DNA of 64,000 nt from Quillaja saponaria (lineage: Eukaryota; Streptophyta; Magnoliopsida; Fabales; Quillajaceae). The position numbers and the translations under genes were made by a program. A model generated the notes under the pieces. The model was not told the DNA's origin, did not search any database, and was given only the letters and a program-made list of their open reading frames with translations. Below are positions 1-11,427 of the stretch, in pieces. Each line of letters starts with the position of its first letter. The first letter of the stretch is position 1. The stretch is from the NCBI GenBank assembly GCA_029379385.1, contig CM055617.1, positions 17,306,679 to 17,370,678 of the forward strand. The letters are read 5' to 3'.

Positions 1-1402
1 TGGCAATAATTGCCAGCATCCATAAAACATCTTAGCCCTCAAATTAGATTTACAAAGAGAGAATAGAGAATATGATTTAGATTATATGGAAGCCAATTTC
101 AGCTAATAAAGATTTTCTTTTTTTTGAACCTAACAAGGATTCAAGGAAACATTGAAGGATTTGAAAGTCGACCAACAACAAAACTTGAAACTAGGATTTA
201 AATTTAGGAATATGTCCCTACTCATTGATGTTTTCTATTGGCTTTTTAAGGTTGACATAAGGACCAGCAAAGCAGTAACGGCTAAATACAATTGTTTGAG
301 TTGTACCTTTCATTGTCCATTTGAAAAGGCAATAGTTTTTAATTATTGCCAAAACGTGTGTATGCTTTGCTTTGTTTTGCTAGGTAATATATTATAATTA
401 TCAGTGAGTCAAATTCATTCCATGATTATGACTTAAAATAATTTATTCCATACAAGTATGATGCCATAAATGCTCTATGGGTGTCAATCCTAAGGAAGTT
501 TTAGGTTATGATTCTGGTTCTTAGTTGGTCTTTAGGATTTTTAGCTTGTTGGATCTAGTCAATTATACAAAAGATAAATTTTCAGCTTATCTTCAGCTAA
601 ATCTAGTTCGCCCCTTGAACATTCAAATGGAAGAGCAGAGTTTAGGATAGGGACTTTAATTAGTGCACTGTTCTTGTCCCTATTGGCTTCTAATTCCATG
701 TGATTGCTTACTTTCATACAATCTACTTATTATTATTATTTTATTAAAATAGGCTCAATGTATTTCTATCTTGAAATGATATGGGATTGTAGATGAATTA
801 TGCTACTCGTTATTATGTATGAGTCTTAAGTCTTCTACTAATAGATTTTTGAAAATATTGAAAATATAGGGTTTTTGTTTTTTTCTAATGCTTTGTGACC
901 AGCTTTCTTTAACAAAATTAATAATTGAAAGAGAATTGGAATGTGGAGAAGAAAGTTGCCGAGATAGGTATTTCAGTGAAATGTTGAGTTTACAACGCTG
1001 CCGCCACTCGTTATCTTTTCAAGATATTACTGTCAAAAGAAAAATACATGGAATTTTGTTTCCTTACCACATGTAAACTTGTATATATTTTTTAGTCTTG
1101 GTGGAAATGCTTATGATGTTATTTGTTATGTTACTTCTTAAAAGTTGTCATTTTAGTATCTAATATAACTATGGAAATGGAATCATTTACTTGTGTGGTT
1201 TCATTAAAAGTCTCACTAAAATCCATTCACCACAACTCATCACCAACTTGGGGACTAGAATTGAATACATGAATAAGATATCACTAGGATGTTGTTTGTT
1301 GAGTTTTCTTTTGAGGGTTTTAGCTTAGAAAAGTTAGATGGTTATTCTTTCATTGTAAGTCAAGTTTTCTATTATAGCATTATTTGATTAAATGATGCTT
1401 AT

Positions 1403-1445
<43 letters not shown>

Positions 1446-1500
1446 CTATTATAGCATTATGTTGTTGTTGGTTTGTCATTAATTTCTACCTTGTTATTAC
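1..1500. other. AT-rich DNA, no gene recognised
   Basis: No open reading frame here resembles a protein I know; the short ORFs at 152-397 and 888-1076 have no recognisable motif. The stretch contains a 41-T homopolymer. It lies just upstream of the CACTA ORF1 remnant that starts near 1507, so it may be the 5' non-coding or intronic part of that old element. This is inference from position only. Confidence 0.4.
1405..1445. repeat. 41-nt poly-T tract between short direct repeats
   Basis: An uninterrupted run of 41 T. The 16-nt word TCTATTATAGCATTAT lies just before it (about 1368-1383) and again just after it (about 1445-1460). The roughly 20 bases between the first copy and the tract (about TTGATTAAATGATGCTTATTC), plus the tract, make up the segment between the repeats. 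This could be a target-site duplication around a tiny retroposed fragment, or slippage between two copies of the word. Confidence 0.8.
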
Positions 1501-1506
1501 GCAGTC

Positions 1507-2595
1507 ATGCCAAAAGGATGTTCTACCCTTTTTAAAGGACATTCTAGAGCTTCATCATCTCTGTCTACAACATCCATTTCATCTCCATCTACAACTGTAG
1601 CTGCACCAGTCCCTTTACAACTACAGCGCCAGTACCCTACCTCCCTTTACAGCTAGAACTCCACCTCCCAGTGTTTCGTTACTTGCATTATCCTTGGAGC
1701 AGGTTCGAAACCTATCTGACATGTTAGTTACAATTTCAAGTTTAATAATAATTTTTCTTATTTATTGATTTTTTTTATGTATTTCATTTTTCTTACACAT
1801 ACTTAATTTGTATTGTAGCTTCATGTCATAATCAGGATGTTAAGTTTGGGGTAGATCTTTAGCCCCGTGCAGAGGACGATGTCCCCATGAGGCGGGTGAT
1901 GTCGTTGAATATGCCATGGGCAAAATAAGATTGCCCCTCTCCATGATAATGAGGAGGATCACCCACTCATCAACATAGTTAGAGATAAGTAAATTATCTT
2001 TGTATTTTTGTATTTAATTGTATTTATACCTTGTATTTTATTTACATGCATTTCTATTTTGTTTGTATTGCAGGGCATTCACTAGGAGACGACTTTAAGA
2101 ACACTAAGGTGGGCACTACCATTTTTAGTATTATTCTGAATAACCTTCCATGTCTGGTTTTCCACTATCAGAAATTCCTAGAGACATAAAGACATTATGC
2201 TATAATGATTTTACGGTAAGTTCAATTGTATTATTATTTAATATGTTGTTAAATTACTGTCAATTTACTTTTATTTTGTAATTTATGCTATAGAGACGGT
2301 TTAGGCTCTTTCTTAAGGAGAGAGTTGAGTCTTGAGCTATGTTCAATGCAGAGACTGGAAAGAGATGCACCGATATATTCCAAATGCTGTGTTCCAAAAT
2401 GGAATTGGAAGCAGCCATCTAGCTTGTTATCTTGGAAGAAGGATGAGTTCTCAAATTGCATCCCATAGAATTGGAGGAATTAGTTATGTGACAAGTGGGC
2501 AAGCCCAGACTTCTAAAGGTGATCTCGGACGATGGCAGTGAATAGGCGAGGGAAAGGAGAGCTTATTCATTGTGCATTTGGCTCAATCACAAAGC
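1507..2595 (+). pseudogene. CACTA ORF1 (Transposase_24-like), N-terminal half
   Basis: Remnant of the accessory protein of an En/Spm (CACTA) DNA transposon, plant transposase Ptta/En/Spm type (Pfam PF03004). A possible splice acceptor (ACGCAG) precedes an ATG at 1507, followed by a Ser/Thr/Pro-rich N-terminus. Later blocks look like exons, for example one ending at the donor-like GTAAG near 2216 and one opening after CTATAG near 2294. The best conserved part is read from 2433: W-K-K-D-E-F, then L-C-D-K-W-A-S-P-D-F (2484-2513), then an Asn-Arg-Arg-Gly-Lys stretch and His-Cys-Ala. This spacing is characteristic of the family core. Several in-frame stops (P-stop-N-W, R-N-stop-L, F-stop-R) show it is dead. 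The expected C-terminal half is missing here and found at 20205-20700. Family call is moderate; exon borders are guesses. Confidence 0.55.
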
Positions 2596-2600
2596 TGTTT

Positions 2601-3012
2601 ACCATAAGTGCTACAGACTTTACTAACGCAAACGTACATATCATTAACAAGTAATAAAGTGTTGAGTATAGATTGTTCCCACCAGAAATTAAATCTAACA
2701 ATCGTTAAGTGCTAAAATTAACTAATCCTAACTTTACCCAAATGAATGAAACTTTGAGATTTATAGCTAAACTAAACTAAAGCAAGTAAGCTTAGGAATG
2801 TGAGAAAACCAAGAATTACAAGTTCCCTTAATACTTTACTTGGGTTAATATTATCTTATCATGCTTAGCTATGATATCGAATTACTAACCTAGAGTTCTT
2901 ATTCAATTATAAATATTTTTCGAGTTACTTTTAATAATATCTTACTTAACCAATTCACTATATTTCGATGAGAATTGAGTTAAGCAACATTCATTAAGAA
3001 TACACCTAAGAT
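2601..3012. mobile_element. Truncated LTR-like fragment, same family as 19075-19495
   Basis: From about 2630 this block matches 19100-19490 by eye for almost 400 bases, in the same orientation. Shared features are the TTTACTAACGCAA start, CATTAACAAGTAATA, the TTCCCAC word and the AAACTAAAGCAAGTAAG stretch. It resembles LTR or near-LTR sequence of plant gypsy elements. The match stops at about 3012, where family-A chromovirus sequence starts, so this copy is cut short by an insertion or rearrangement. It follows directly on the CACTA ORF1 half, so its left edge is close to the original insertion point. Confidence 0.6.
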
Positions 3013-4196
3013 GTAGTGGTTGGAATTCTTGAAAGACTATGAGTGTGAGTTGAAGTATCACTTTGGAAAAGCTAATATAGTGGCAGATGAATTAAGTAGG
3101 AAGTCATGACATGTAGCTAAAATGATGGTTTAGGAATACAACTTGCTTGAAGAGTTTAGCGATGCAGTGTGTAAGATGGAAGAAGTTAAGCATAAGAGTA
3201 TGATCCTTAACACTATAAGAGTTCAACCAGACTTGAAACTAAGATTGAAAGAGGCTTACAAATAGAAAATTACCTAGTAAGGCCTATTAGAATAAACCTC
3301 TCCTTAGATAAACTTGCTTAAATTTATGTTAAAGAGATAGTCAAGATTACATGGAATTCCAAGTAGCATAATCTCAAATAGATACCTAAGGTTCACATCC
3401 AAGTTTTGGCAGTACTTGTAACAAGCCTTAGCTACCAAGCTCAAATTTAGTACTGCATACCATCCATAAACAGATGGGCAGTCTGAAAGGACTATCCAAA
3501 TACTACCATTGGCAGAATTTGCATATAACAACTCCTTATCATTAAAGCCTGCCGATATCCCCCTATGAGGCTTTGTATGGTAAGAGGTGTAGGTCAACTA
3601 AATGCTACATTGAACTTGGTGAAAGAAAATTGTTAGTGCCAGACATTATATAGCAGACCACTAAAGAAACAGGGAGGATTAGAGACAAGTTAAGGGCTGC
3701 ATAAAGTTGGTAGAAAAGCTATGTAGACAAGAGAAAGAGACCTTTCACTTTTGAGGTTGGTGATCATGTATTCCTTAAGGTGACACCAAACATTGGCTTT
3801 GGGAAAACTAAAATAGGGAGGATGCTAGGACCAAGGTATATAGGGCTGTATAAAAGTTTGGAGAAAATAAGCAAGGCAGCTCATAAGTTAGCACTACCAC
3901 CTCACCTAGTTAATGTACATGATGTCTTTCATGTATCTTAACTTAGAAAATACAAGCCTAGTTTGAATCATGTGCTGGAATATGAACTTAAGGAATTGAA
4001 AAGTAATGTGAGATTCAAGTAGAACCTACAAGAATAGTAGCTAGGAAAACCTAATTCAAACAAGGACATATTGTACCTTTACTCAAAGTGGCATGTAATG
4101 GTTTTATAGAAGGGAATGCTACTTGGGAGAAGGAATCAGGAGTCAGAGCAGCTTATACTTGGTTGTTCTTGAGGATAAAATTCTTTTAAGGGTTGG
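3013..4196 (+). pseudogene. Ty3/gypsy chromovirus (family A) pol 3' end, truncated
   Basis: Parallels 9776-11427 of the next element, but with internal deletions of about 420 bp (near 3285) and about 75 bp (near 3500). It opens with the end of RNase H and its connection: F-L-K-D-Y-E-C-E-L-K-Y-H, then V-A-D-E-L-S-R-K-S. Scrambled integrase follows. It closes with the integrase C-terminal region (G-P-R-Y-I-G, H-K-L-A-L-P-P-H-L-V-N-V-H-D-V-F-H-V-S) and a weak chromodomain-like tail. Stops and frameshifts are frequent. The 5' LTR, gag, protease and reverse transcriptase are absent. It ends at a purine-rich stretch directly before the LTR at 4197. Confidence 0.85.
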
Positions 4197-6668
4197 TGTA
4201 TATAATATTCCACACTATGCACCCACATTACACCTATTTGCATATACATGTTTATATGAGTGTTTAGTGGAAAGGAAATAATTCAGTAAAGATTAAAAAC
4301 AACTTAGTACAAAAATAATTGAAGTAAACCAAGTTATACTACAATCTGCTTATTACATGCCTAGCTAAAACACTTAGAAACTAGAACTTAGCATGAACAA
4401 CATTACTTAGTTGAATGATAATTCATGCAGGTATGTATGTGGAATTGCGGCTAATGCATAATCTGAAATTTAGAAGATAAGCCTAAGTTCTAATGAAAGG
4501 AAAACTTATCGAAATTTGAGAATGTAAGCTATTCCTATGGACTCATAGAACTTAGAAACATTAAAGGAAAATTGATGAAAATCTTAAGGAAGTAAATTAG
4601 ACCAAGTTGACAAAAATATGCTTAATGACTCTCTAAGATGCAAGTCTAACCTCTAATTAGGATGTTAAAGGAGCTAAAATAAACAAAACATGAATTATAC
4701 TTGTATTGGGTACAAGTATACACTAATATAATATTAAATTATACTAGTGAAGGATTAGGTGGGAGTTTAAAGGTTGCTCCTATATGGGTATAGAAATAGA
4801 ATTAGTAGGGGACAAGGGTGTTTGGATACTGGAATAAGTAATTATACACTACCTTATACCTACTTGCTACTTAATAATATACAACTAATCTTAGGGATAA
4901 ACTAGTCAAACTGCTATCACATGCAAAAGCTATATGGCTAAGTCTTCTTCTTCTCCTTCTCATTTCATTTTTGCAACTCTTACACTGAGAGAAGAAGAAT
5001 GGAGAGTTAAATTGAGAGAGGGATGCATGAAGGCTTAAATGAAGTCTAATCAAAATTCTGGAACCATAGTTCAACTCAGAATCACTCAAAGGTTCACTTA
5101 CTTGGGGCATAAGCAAAGGTTGAGAGTGTTTAGGGTGTGAGGGATTCTAGAGCAAGCAATTGGGTAAGGAAGGCTATCTATGACTTTAATTATGCAGTTT
5201 ATAAGGGATTTAGAGAAGAGAATTAAGAGGAAACACTAACTAGGATAAAGAGGGCTGAAATTGGACACTTAGGCAAATTTTGGAATTTCACTGCTAGTTG
5301 TTGGGGTATCTGTTGCATGCCTCTTAAACCTTTTTTCCCTTAAGTCGTAGGATGAAATTACTCATTTTACTCTTAAAATGCCTTATGCAACTTGTATTCC
5401 TGATTGAGGAAAATGAATTTGTTCAACTCTTGTTGAGGATTATGCATGAATGAGCATTTTGGTACTATGTCCATTTTGTGTTAATTGGCATTTGGTTTTC
5501 AAGCAAAACCAGGCCATAAGAAGGATTAATTACCTAGGCTTGGTTCTAGAGTTAGAGAGAATTAATTAGTATGTATGACATATAGCCAGAGTCACAAAAG
5601 GATGACTAAATTCCTATTGATACCATGATGATTGAGTTGGACAATAGTACTTGCATTAAAGAATTTATTTGCATTTTGTTTTCTTACTTGGCATCATTTG
5701 TTAACTAATTTGCATGCTGCACACGTTGAGATTTATGTCTCATGTTTTCTTTAAATTGATGCCTGTCGATTAATCCCTTTGGCAAGCAAGCTTGGTCATA
5801 ATGGTTTTTGTGGTATATGCCCTCCATTGCATTTACACTTGCTATGTAGAATACTATAGAGATTACATGGTTATAAATGAGTATTGGCAGACCTACTAGG
5901 GAGAATACCATGACTATGGGAATGAAGACTTCATGCAGAATAGGTAGGACTGCTTAATGTTATGTTCTGTTTTGTATATAATTAGAGTACTGAGATGTAG
6001 TGTCAATTCACTAATGTACTCTTAAGTGTACAAATGTAATCAGTTTGGTAGTTGTCCTTTTCAGTAAGCAGTTAATTCCTTAACCAGGTTCTTATGGACT
6101 TCTAGGTCTGCATATGTAAAGAAATTTGTCAAGAACTATGGAATGTAAGCATTAACCATCATGTGAGATGAGGAGTAAACATCCTTCTATGTTTAAAATT
6201 TGAGTCTTGTTATAATCCTTATACTCAGTGAACTATAGAACTTGATATACATCTATATAGATTGTCTTCTTACCATGAATACAAATTCTAGACATTGCTT
6301 TAGAGCAATTAACATGAGCTTAGACAAATTGAAGTAAAATACAAGAATTGAGCCCTATAGAAATGCGCTTAGTAATGGCTTAAGTAATTATTTGTTATAT
6401 TAATAAGAAATTACTCAAGAAAGTGTAAGAAAATACAAATTTTATTAATAATCACAAGTAGGAAACCTCCTATTGACTTTTACAAAATTGATCCAAAATA
6501 AAGGCTAGAAACCAAAAGTATATATTACCTGACAAGGAAATTTTACAAGTATAAGGATTACTACTAAGTACTTATAAGAACCTACTAATTCTTTAATAAC
6601 ACTCACCAGAATTTACACATGCTTCAAATACTAAATAAGTTAGACACCTTGAAAGGCAAAGTGTTACA
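4197..6668 (+). mobile_element. Family-A LTR (2472 bp), shared by two element bodies
   Basis: Starts TGTATATAATATTCC and ends GTGTTACA, with the expected TG...CA termini. It matches 11428-13722 along its full length by eye, with several small indels. It is the 3' LTR of the truncated body on its left (3013-4196) and at the same time the 5' LTR of the body on its right (6669-11427). The ORFs inside it at 4871-5116 and 5705-5911 are not conserved in the sister LTR as proteins and are not genes. Confidence 0.85.
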
Positions 6669-6671
6669 TTT

Positions 6672-6685
6672 TTGATATAAGAGCA
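6672..6685 (+). other. Degenerate tRNA-Met primer binding site
   Basis: TTGATATAAGAGCA starts four bases after the LTR end. It differs at two positions from the TTGGTATCAGAGCA seen intact at 25027-25040 after the family-B LTR. Its place just inside the 5' LTR supports a minus-strand primer binding site for initiator tRNA-Met. Confidence 0.65.
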
Positions 6686-6744
6686 AAGTTTCAGGCATTG
6701 CTGGGTAGTTAAGGGTCAATAGGAGGTTTGTCAATGACATGCAT

Positions 6745-6996
6745 GACAATTTTGCTTGTAAATGTGCTCAATGTATTGAAATTTTGATTATATGTGTAAT
6801 CTATGTGAGAGAAGGCAAGGATAGGCAGTAAGGGTAGATAGTGGCTTGAATTGTTTAAGTTAGAATTAATGACAATTTTGCTTGTAAATGTGCTCAATGT
6901 ATTGAAATTTTGATTATATGTGTAATCTATGTGAGAGAAGGCAAGGATAGGCAGTAAGGGTAGATAGTGGCTTGAATTGTTTAAGTTAGAATTAAT
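6745..6996. repeat. Exact tandem duplication, 2 x 126 bp, in the retrotransposon leader
   Basis: 6745-6870 and 6871-6996 read the same base for base, both starting GACAATTTTGCTTG and ending TTAGAATTAAT. The unit is a multiple of three, so it creates a minus-strand ORF with a 42-residue repeat that I do not regard as a gene. It sits between the primer binding site and the gag start codon. Confidence 0.95.
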
Positions 6997-7019
6997 AGGG
7001 TGTTGTGTTGCAATCCAAT

Positions 7020-8010
7020 ATGGCACTTGAGAAGAGGATTCAAAATGACATTCTGGAAGGCATACTCAATGCCCTTGAAAGAGTGACAGGGGTGTTAAGA
7101 GAGCAAACAGAGGCTCGTGTGGCTGCCACTGAGGCTGCAAAGGCTAGAACTACTATAGCAGTCAATGCTGCAGCAGCCTTGCAAGATAATAGGAACATTA
7201 GACCAAGACCAAGGGAGGCAGAAGCCTTTGTGGACTATTTTAGGAAGGCAAATCCACCTTCCTTTATGGGGAGCAGTGACTATAGTATTACTGAAAGGTG
7301 GATTCACTAACTAAAGAAGATATTTAAGGTGATTGGTTGTGAGGATAATGACAAGGTGGTGCTAGCTACCTATATGTTAGAGGGTGAAGCTGAGTATTGG
7401 TGGAATAGTGTAGAAAGGTTGGTGATGGCTAGGGAGATAGACTTGATATGGGAGAATTTCAATGAAGCTTTTTATAGGAAGTATTTCAGTAGTGTGAAAC
7501 AAGACTTAGAGGTTAAGTTCAACCAATTTCAGCAAGGGAAAATGAGTGTTGTAGAATATGAGAATAAGTCTGAAGAATTGTCCAAGTTTTCCACTTATCT
7601 TCAAAACACACATGATGATAGGGGGGAAGGCTAACAAGTTTTAAAGAGGGTTAAATGCAGATGTGAGGGATAAAGTAGCAACACTTGAAGTAGGAGATTT
7701 TGCTCACTTAGTGAATAAATGCAAAATTGCAGAAAGAATATGTAGTGAGGTAGAAGTAGAGAGAAAGAGGAGATATAAGCATTCAAAAAGGTTTAGGAAG
7801 GCTGAAAGAAATAAGAGTAACAAGAAGGTAGCAGGACCTGGAAATTAGAAGCAAACACAAGGCTTCTAAAAGGGAGAATAGGTTAAAGGAAAATGAAGGA
7901 AGGAAAGGCAGTATGACAAGTGTGGGAAGAATCATAGTAATAGACCATGCCAGCAGGGTGCTAACAACTGCTACAATTATGGAAAAGAAGGTCACATGGC
8001 ACATTTCCAC
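7020..8010 (+). pseudogene. Family-A gag (Retrotrans_gag plus zinc knuckle), broken
   Basis: Capsid/nucleocapsid polyprotein of a Ty3/gypsy chromovirus. The likely start is ATG 7020 (M-A-L-E-K-R). The retrotrans_gag core runs through 7329-7634, with Y-M-L-E-G-E-A-E-Y-W-W, then F-N-E-A-F-Y-R-K-Y-F, then E-Y-E-N-K-S-E-E-L. It continues at 7663-7848 with D-K-V-A-T-L-E-V-G-D-F-A. The nucleocapsid knuckle near 7965-8005 reads C-Y-N-Y-G-K-E-G-H-M-A-H-F, so two of the three zinc-binding cysteines of the CCHC box have been replaced (Y and F). Stops at 7308 and 7632 and a frame change near 7640 break the frame. The 2 x 126 bp duplication lies directly upstream. Confidence 0.88.
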
Positions 8011-8079
8011 TCTAAACTTGGAAATGAAAGTGCACTTAGAAGACCTACCATACCAGGCAGGGTATTTGCATTAGATAAG

Positions 8080-8460
8080 AAGGAAGTAGAAGGAGATGGG
8101 AATGTAATTCTAGGTAAGTGCATGCATGTTGGACATAAAGTAGTTGTACTCTTTGATACAAGGGCTTCCCATTCTTTTGTGTCTATTGCATGTGTGCATA
8201 GAATATGCTTGAAAACTTGTAGAATGGCTCTTAACATGTTGGTTGAGACCCCAACAAGAAAATCTATGGTTGTGTGTGATATATATCAAGGAAATGGGTT
8301 AGAAATTCAAGGCAAATTAAGTTATCTAGACTTGGTTTGTCTTTTAATGCATGCTATAGATGTGTTCCTGGGAATGGACTAGCTAGCTGAACAAGTGAAG
8401 CAAGATTGCAAGAATAGGAAGGTAGAATTTCCTAAGATGGCAGGGTGTGAAACCAAGCCT
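8080..8460 (+). pseudogene. Family-A aspartic protease, active site altered
   Basis: Retropepsin-like protease of the gag-pol polyprotein. The catalytic motif at 8154-8171 reads D-T-R-A-S-H, where plant gypsy proteases have D-T/S-G-A-S-H; the glycine after D-T has become arginine. The later V-F-L-G-M-D motif (about 8361-8380) matches the family's second conserved block (I-L-G-M-D-W), but a stop (TAG) replaces the following Trp. It lies between the gag knuckle and the reverse transcriptase, as in chromoviruses. Confidence 0.82.
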
Positions 8461-8639
8461 GCACTTAGTACCATAATAGTATTCGTACTTTAAGCTAGGA
8501 AGTTAGTTTGGCAAGAATGCTAAGGTTATTTGGCATTTCTTACTGAAGCCAAAGATGAAGAGAAGAGCCTAGATCAAATCCTAGTAGTAAGGGATTTCCA
8601 AAGCACCTAACTAGACTACCTCTAGAAAGGGAGTTAAAG

Positions 8640-9300
8640 TTCATAATGGACACCATTATAGGCATTGCACCTATCTCCAAAACACCTTATAGGATGACAC
8701 CTATTGAATTAGCTGAATTGAAGAAACAGTTAGAAGACTTGATAGAGAAAGGATTCATAAGGCAAAGTTCTTCACCTTGGGGAGCACCAGTCTTGCTTGT
8801 GAAGAAAAAGGATGGAAGTCTTAGATTTTGTATAGACTATAGGCAACTTACTAAGGTTACTATCAAAAACAAGTATCCACTGCCTAGGATAGATGACTTA
8901 TTAGATCAACTCCAAGGAGCTTCAGTGTTTTCTAAGATAGACCTAAGTTTAGGATATCACCAAATAAGGGTTAGGATGGAAAGACATTCCCAAGATAGCC
9001 TTTAGAATAAATATGGTCACTATGAGTTTGTAGTAATGCCATTTGGGATGGTCACTAATGCCCCTATAGTCATCATTGGACTTAATGAATAGTCTTTATA
9101 GATGACATTTTAATTTATTCTAAAAATGAACAAGAACATGAGGAGCACTTGAAGATAGTGTTGCAGACTTTGAAGGACAAGAAATTGTATGCAAAGTTTG
9201 GGAAGTGAGTTTTGGCTTAAGGAAGTGGGGTTTCTAGGGTATGTAATCAATGGCAAGGGGGTGGTAGTAAAAGTTAAAAAAGTTGAGGTAGTGTTAAACT
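8640..9300 (+). pseudogene. Family-A reverse transcriptase, broken
   Basis: RNA-directed DNA polymerase domain. The first 119 residues (8646-9005) are well preserved: [39 protein letters not shown], then [14 protein letters not shown] stop follows at 9003. Just after P-F-G-M-V-T-N-A-P there is a deletion, and sequence resumes at F-I-D-D-I-L-I-Y-S (9095-9121), so the catalytic Asp pair at 9101-9106 is still present. Frameshifts follow to about 9300. It cannot make an active enzyme. Confidence 0.9.
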
Positions 9301-9900
9301 AGGAGAGATATTGCAGTTAGGAGTTTTTTTAGCCTAGCTGATTACTATAGGAGATTCATTCAAGGATTCTCACAAAATGTAATCCCCCTAACCAGATTAA
9401 CAAGAAAAGGAGTGAAGTGGAATTGGAGTAAAAGTTGCTAAAATAGCTTTGAAGAGCTTAAAACTAGATTGACCATTGTCCTTATATTGGTTATAACTAA
9501 CCCTAAATAGAAGTACACAGTGTATAGTGATGTCTTAAGAAGAGGACTAGGTTATGTCTTGATGCAGTAGGGTAGAGTTGTAGCATATGCCTCTACACAA
9601 CTTAGGCCAAATGAGGAAAACTATCCCACACATGACTTAGAGCTTGTAGCAGTGGTGTTTGCTTTGAAACATTGGAGACGTTACCTACTTGGTGAGAAGT
9701 TGGAAGTATTTACAGATCATAAGTGCTTGAAGTATTTGTTTGACCAAAAAAAGTTGAATATGAGACAAAGAAGGTAGCTGGAATTCTTGAAAGACTATGA
9801 GTGTGAATTAAAGGATCACCCTTGAAAAATCAACGTAGTGGCAGATGCATTAAGTAGGAAGTCAAGGCATATAGCTAAAATGATGGTTCAAGAATACAAC
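9301..9900 (+). pseudogene. Family-A RNase H domain, broken
   Basis: RNase H removes the RNA strand during reverse transcription. From about 9510 the frame reads Y-T-V-Y-S-D-V-L, then G-Y-V-L-M-Q-stop, then V-A-Y-A-S, then [19 protein letters not shown], then [10 protein letters not shown]. The catalytic Asp, Glu and Asp are visible, with a stop at the usual Q-Q position. The connection to integrase (F-L-K-D-Y-E-C-E-L, then V-V-A-D-A-L-S-R-K-S) ends near 9860. The first 200 bases are heavily frameshifted. Confidence 0.85.
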
Positions 9901-10019
9901 TACTTGAAGAGTTTAAAGATATAATATGTAAGGTGGAAGAAGTTAAGCATAAGAGTATGATCCTTAACACTATGAGAGATCAACCAGACTTGAAACAAAG
10001 ATTGAAAGAGGCTTAGCAA

Positions 10020-11427
10020 GTAGAAGATTACCTAGAAAAGGTTAGGCATGAAATGAAAGACAAGAAGGTAGAAGGAGTTGAGGCATTTGAAGATGGACTA
10101 CTTAGATCTTAAGGGAAAATCTGTGTACCTAAAGATGAAGCTCACAATTCTAAGTACTCAATCCACCCTCGGGCTACTAAAATGTATATAGACTTGAGGA
10201 AACATTCTTGGTGGTAGGGCATGAAGAAAAAAGTGGCAGATTATATGTCAAGGTATCTCACTTGTTAACTAGTCAAGATAAAACACAAAAAGCCTATTGG
10301 TTTGCTGTAGTCTATAGATTTACCAATCTTGAAATGGGATAAGGTGACCATGGATTTCTTGGTAGAATCACCTTAGATAACTAGTGGTAGTGATGTAATT
10401 TGGGTAATAGTAGATAGACTTACTAAGTCGGCTCATTTCTTGCTTTTTAGAATCAACTACACCTTAGATAAACTTGCTCAAATTTGTATTAGAGAGATAG
10501 TCATATTATATGGAATTCCAAGTTGCATAATCTCAGACAAAGACCCAAGGTTCACATCCAAGTTTTGGCAATCCTTGCAATAAGCCTTAGCTACCAAGCT
10601 CAAATTTAGTACTATATACCACCCATAAATAGATGGGCAGTCTAAAAAGACTATTTAAACACTTGAAGGTATGCTTAGGGCCTGTGTCCTAGATTACAAA
10701 AGGAACTGGGATAATTACCTACCATTGGTAGAATTTACATATAACAACTCCTATCATCAAAGCCTGTCGATGGATCCCTATAAGGCGTTGTATGGCAGGA
10801 GGTATAGGTCATCTTTATTCTGGATTGAAGTTATGAAAGACAATTGTTAGGGCTAGACATATATAGTAGACCACTGAAGCAATAGGAAGGATTAGAGACA
10901 AGTTAAGGGCTACATAAAGTAGGTAGAAAAGCTATGCAGACAAGAGGAGAAGACCTTTAACTTTTAAGGTTGGTGATCATGTATTGCTTAAGGTGACACC
11001 AAACACTAGATTTAGGAGAACTAAGACTGGGAGGAAGCTAGGACTAAGGTATATAGGACAGTATGAAGTCTTCGAGAAAATAGGCAAGGCAGCATATAAG
11101 TTAGCACTACCACCTCACCTAGTTAATGTACATGATGTCTTTCAAGTATCTCAACTTAGGAAATACAATCCTAGATTGAATTATATGCTAGAATATGAAG
11201 CTAAGTAAAAAGTAATATGGAGATTCAAGCAGAACCTACAAGAATAGAAGCTAGGAAAACAAAATTCAAACAAGGACAAATTATACCTTTAGTCAAAGTG
11301 GCATGTAATGGTTTTATAGAAGGGGATGCTACTTGGGAGAAGGAATCAGAAGTCAGAGCAGCCTATCCTTGGTTGTTCAATGAGGTTAGTGATAGAATTT
11401 TAAGGACAAAATTCTTTTAAGGGGTGG
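10020..11427 (+). pseudogene. Family-A integrase with C-terminal chromodomain-like tail
   Basis: Integrase joins the cDNA to host DNA. The zinc-binding region (I-H-P-R-A-T-K-M-Y, then Y-L-T-C) lies at about 10160-10270. The catalytic core follows: T-M-D-F-L (Asp, about 10350), W-V-I-V-D-R-L-T-K-S-A-H-F, I-S-D-K-D-P-R-F (Asp, about 10530) and T-L-E-G-M-L-R-A-C-V (Glu, about 10665). The C-terminal GPY/F-like region is open at 10984-11208 (L-R-Y-I-G-Q-Y-E-V). A short second frame from 11217 ends with I-P-L-V-K-V and A-T-W-E-K-E-S-E-V-R. That is the core of the chromodomain tail that marks chromoviruses. Several stops lie in the core. A purine tract at 11419-11427 precedes the 3' LTR. Confidence 0.88.

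Noticed and set aside
6709..7026. 105-residue minus-strand ORF with a 42-residue repeat
   Set aside because: Artefact of the 126-bp tandem duplication, antisense to the retrotransposon leader.
7783..8237. Minus-strand ORFs over gag and protease
   Set aside because: Shadows of the plus-strand gag-protease frame, which has recognisable motifs.
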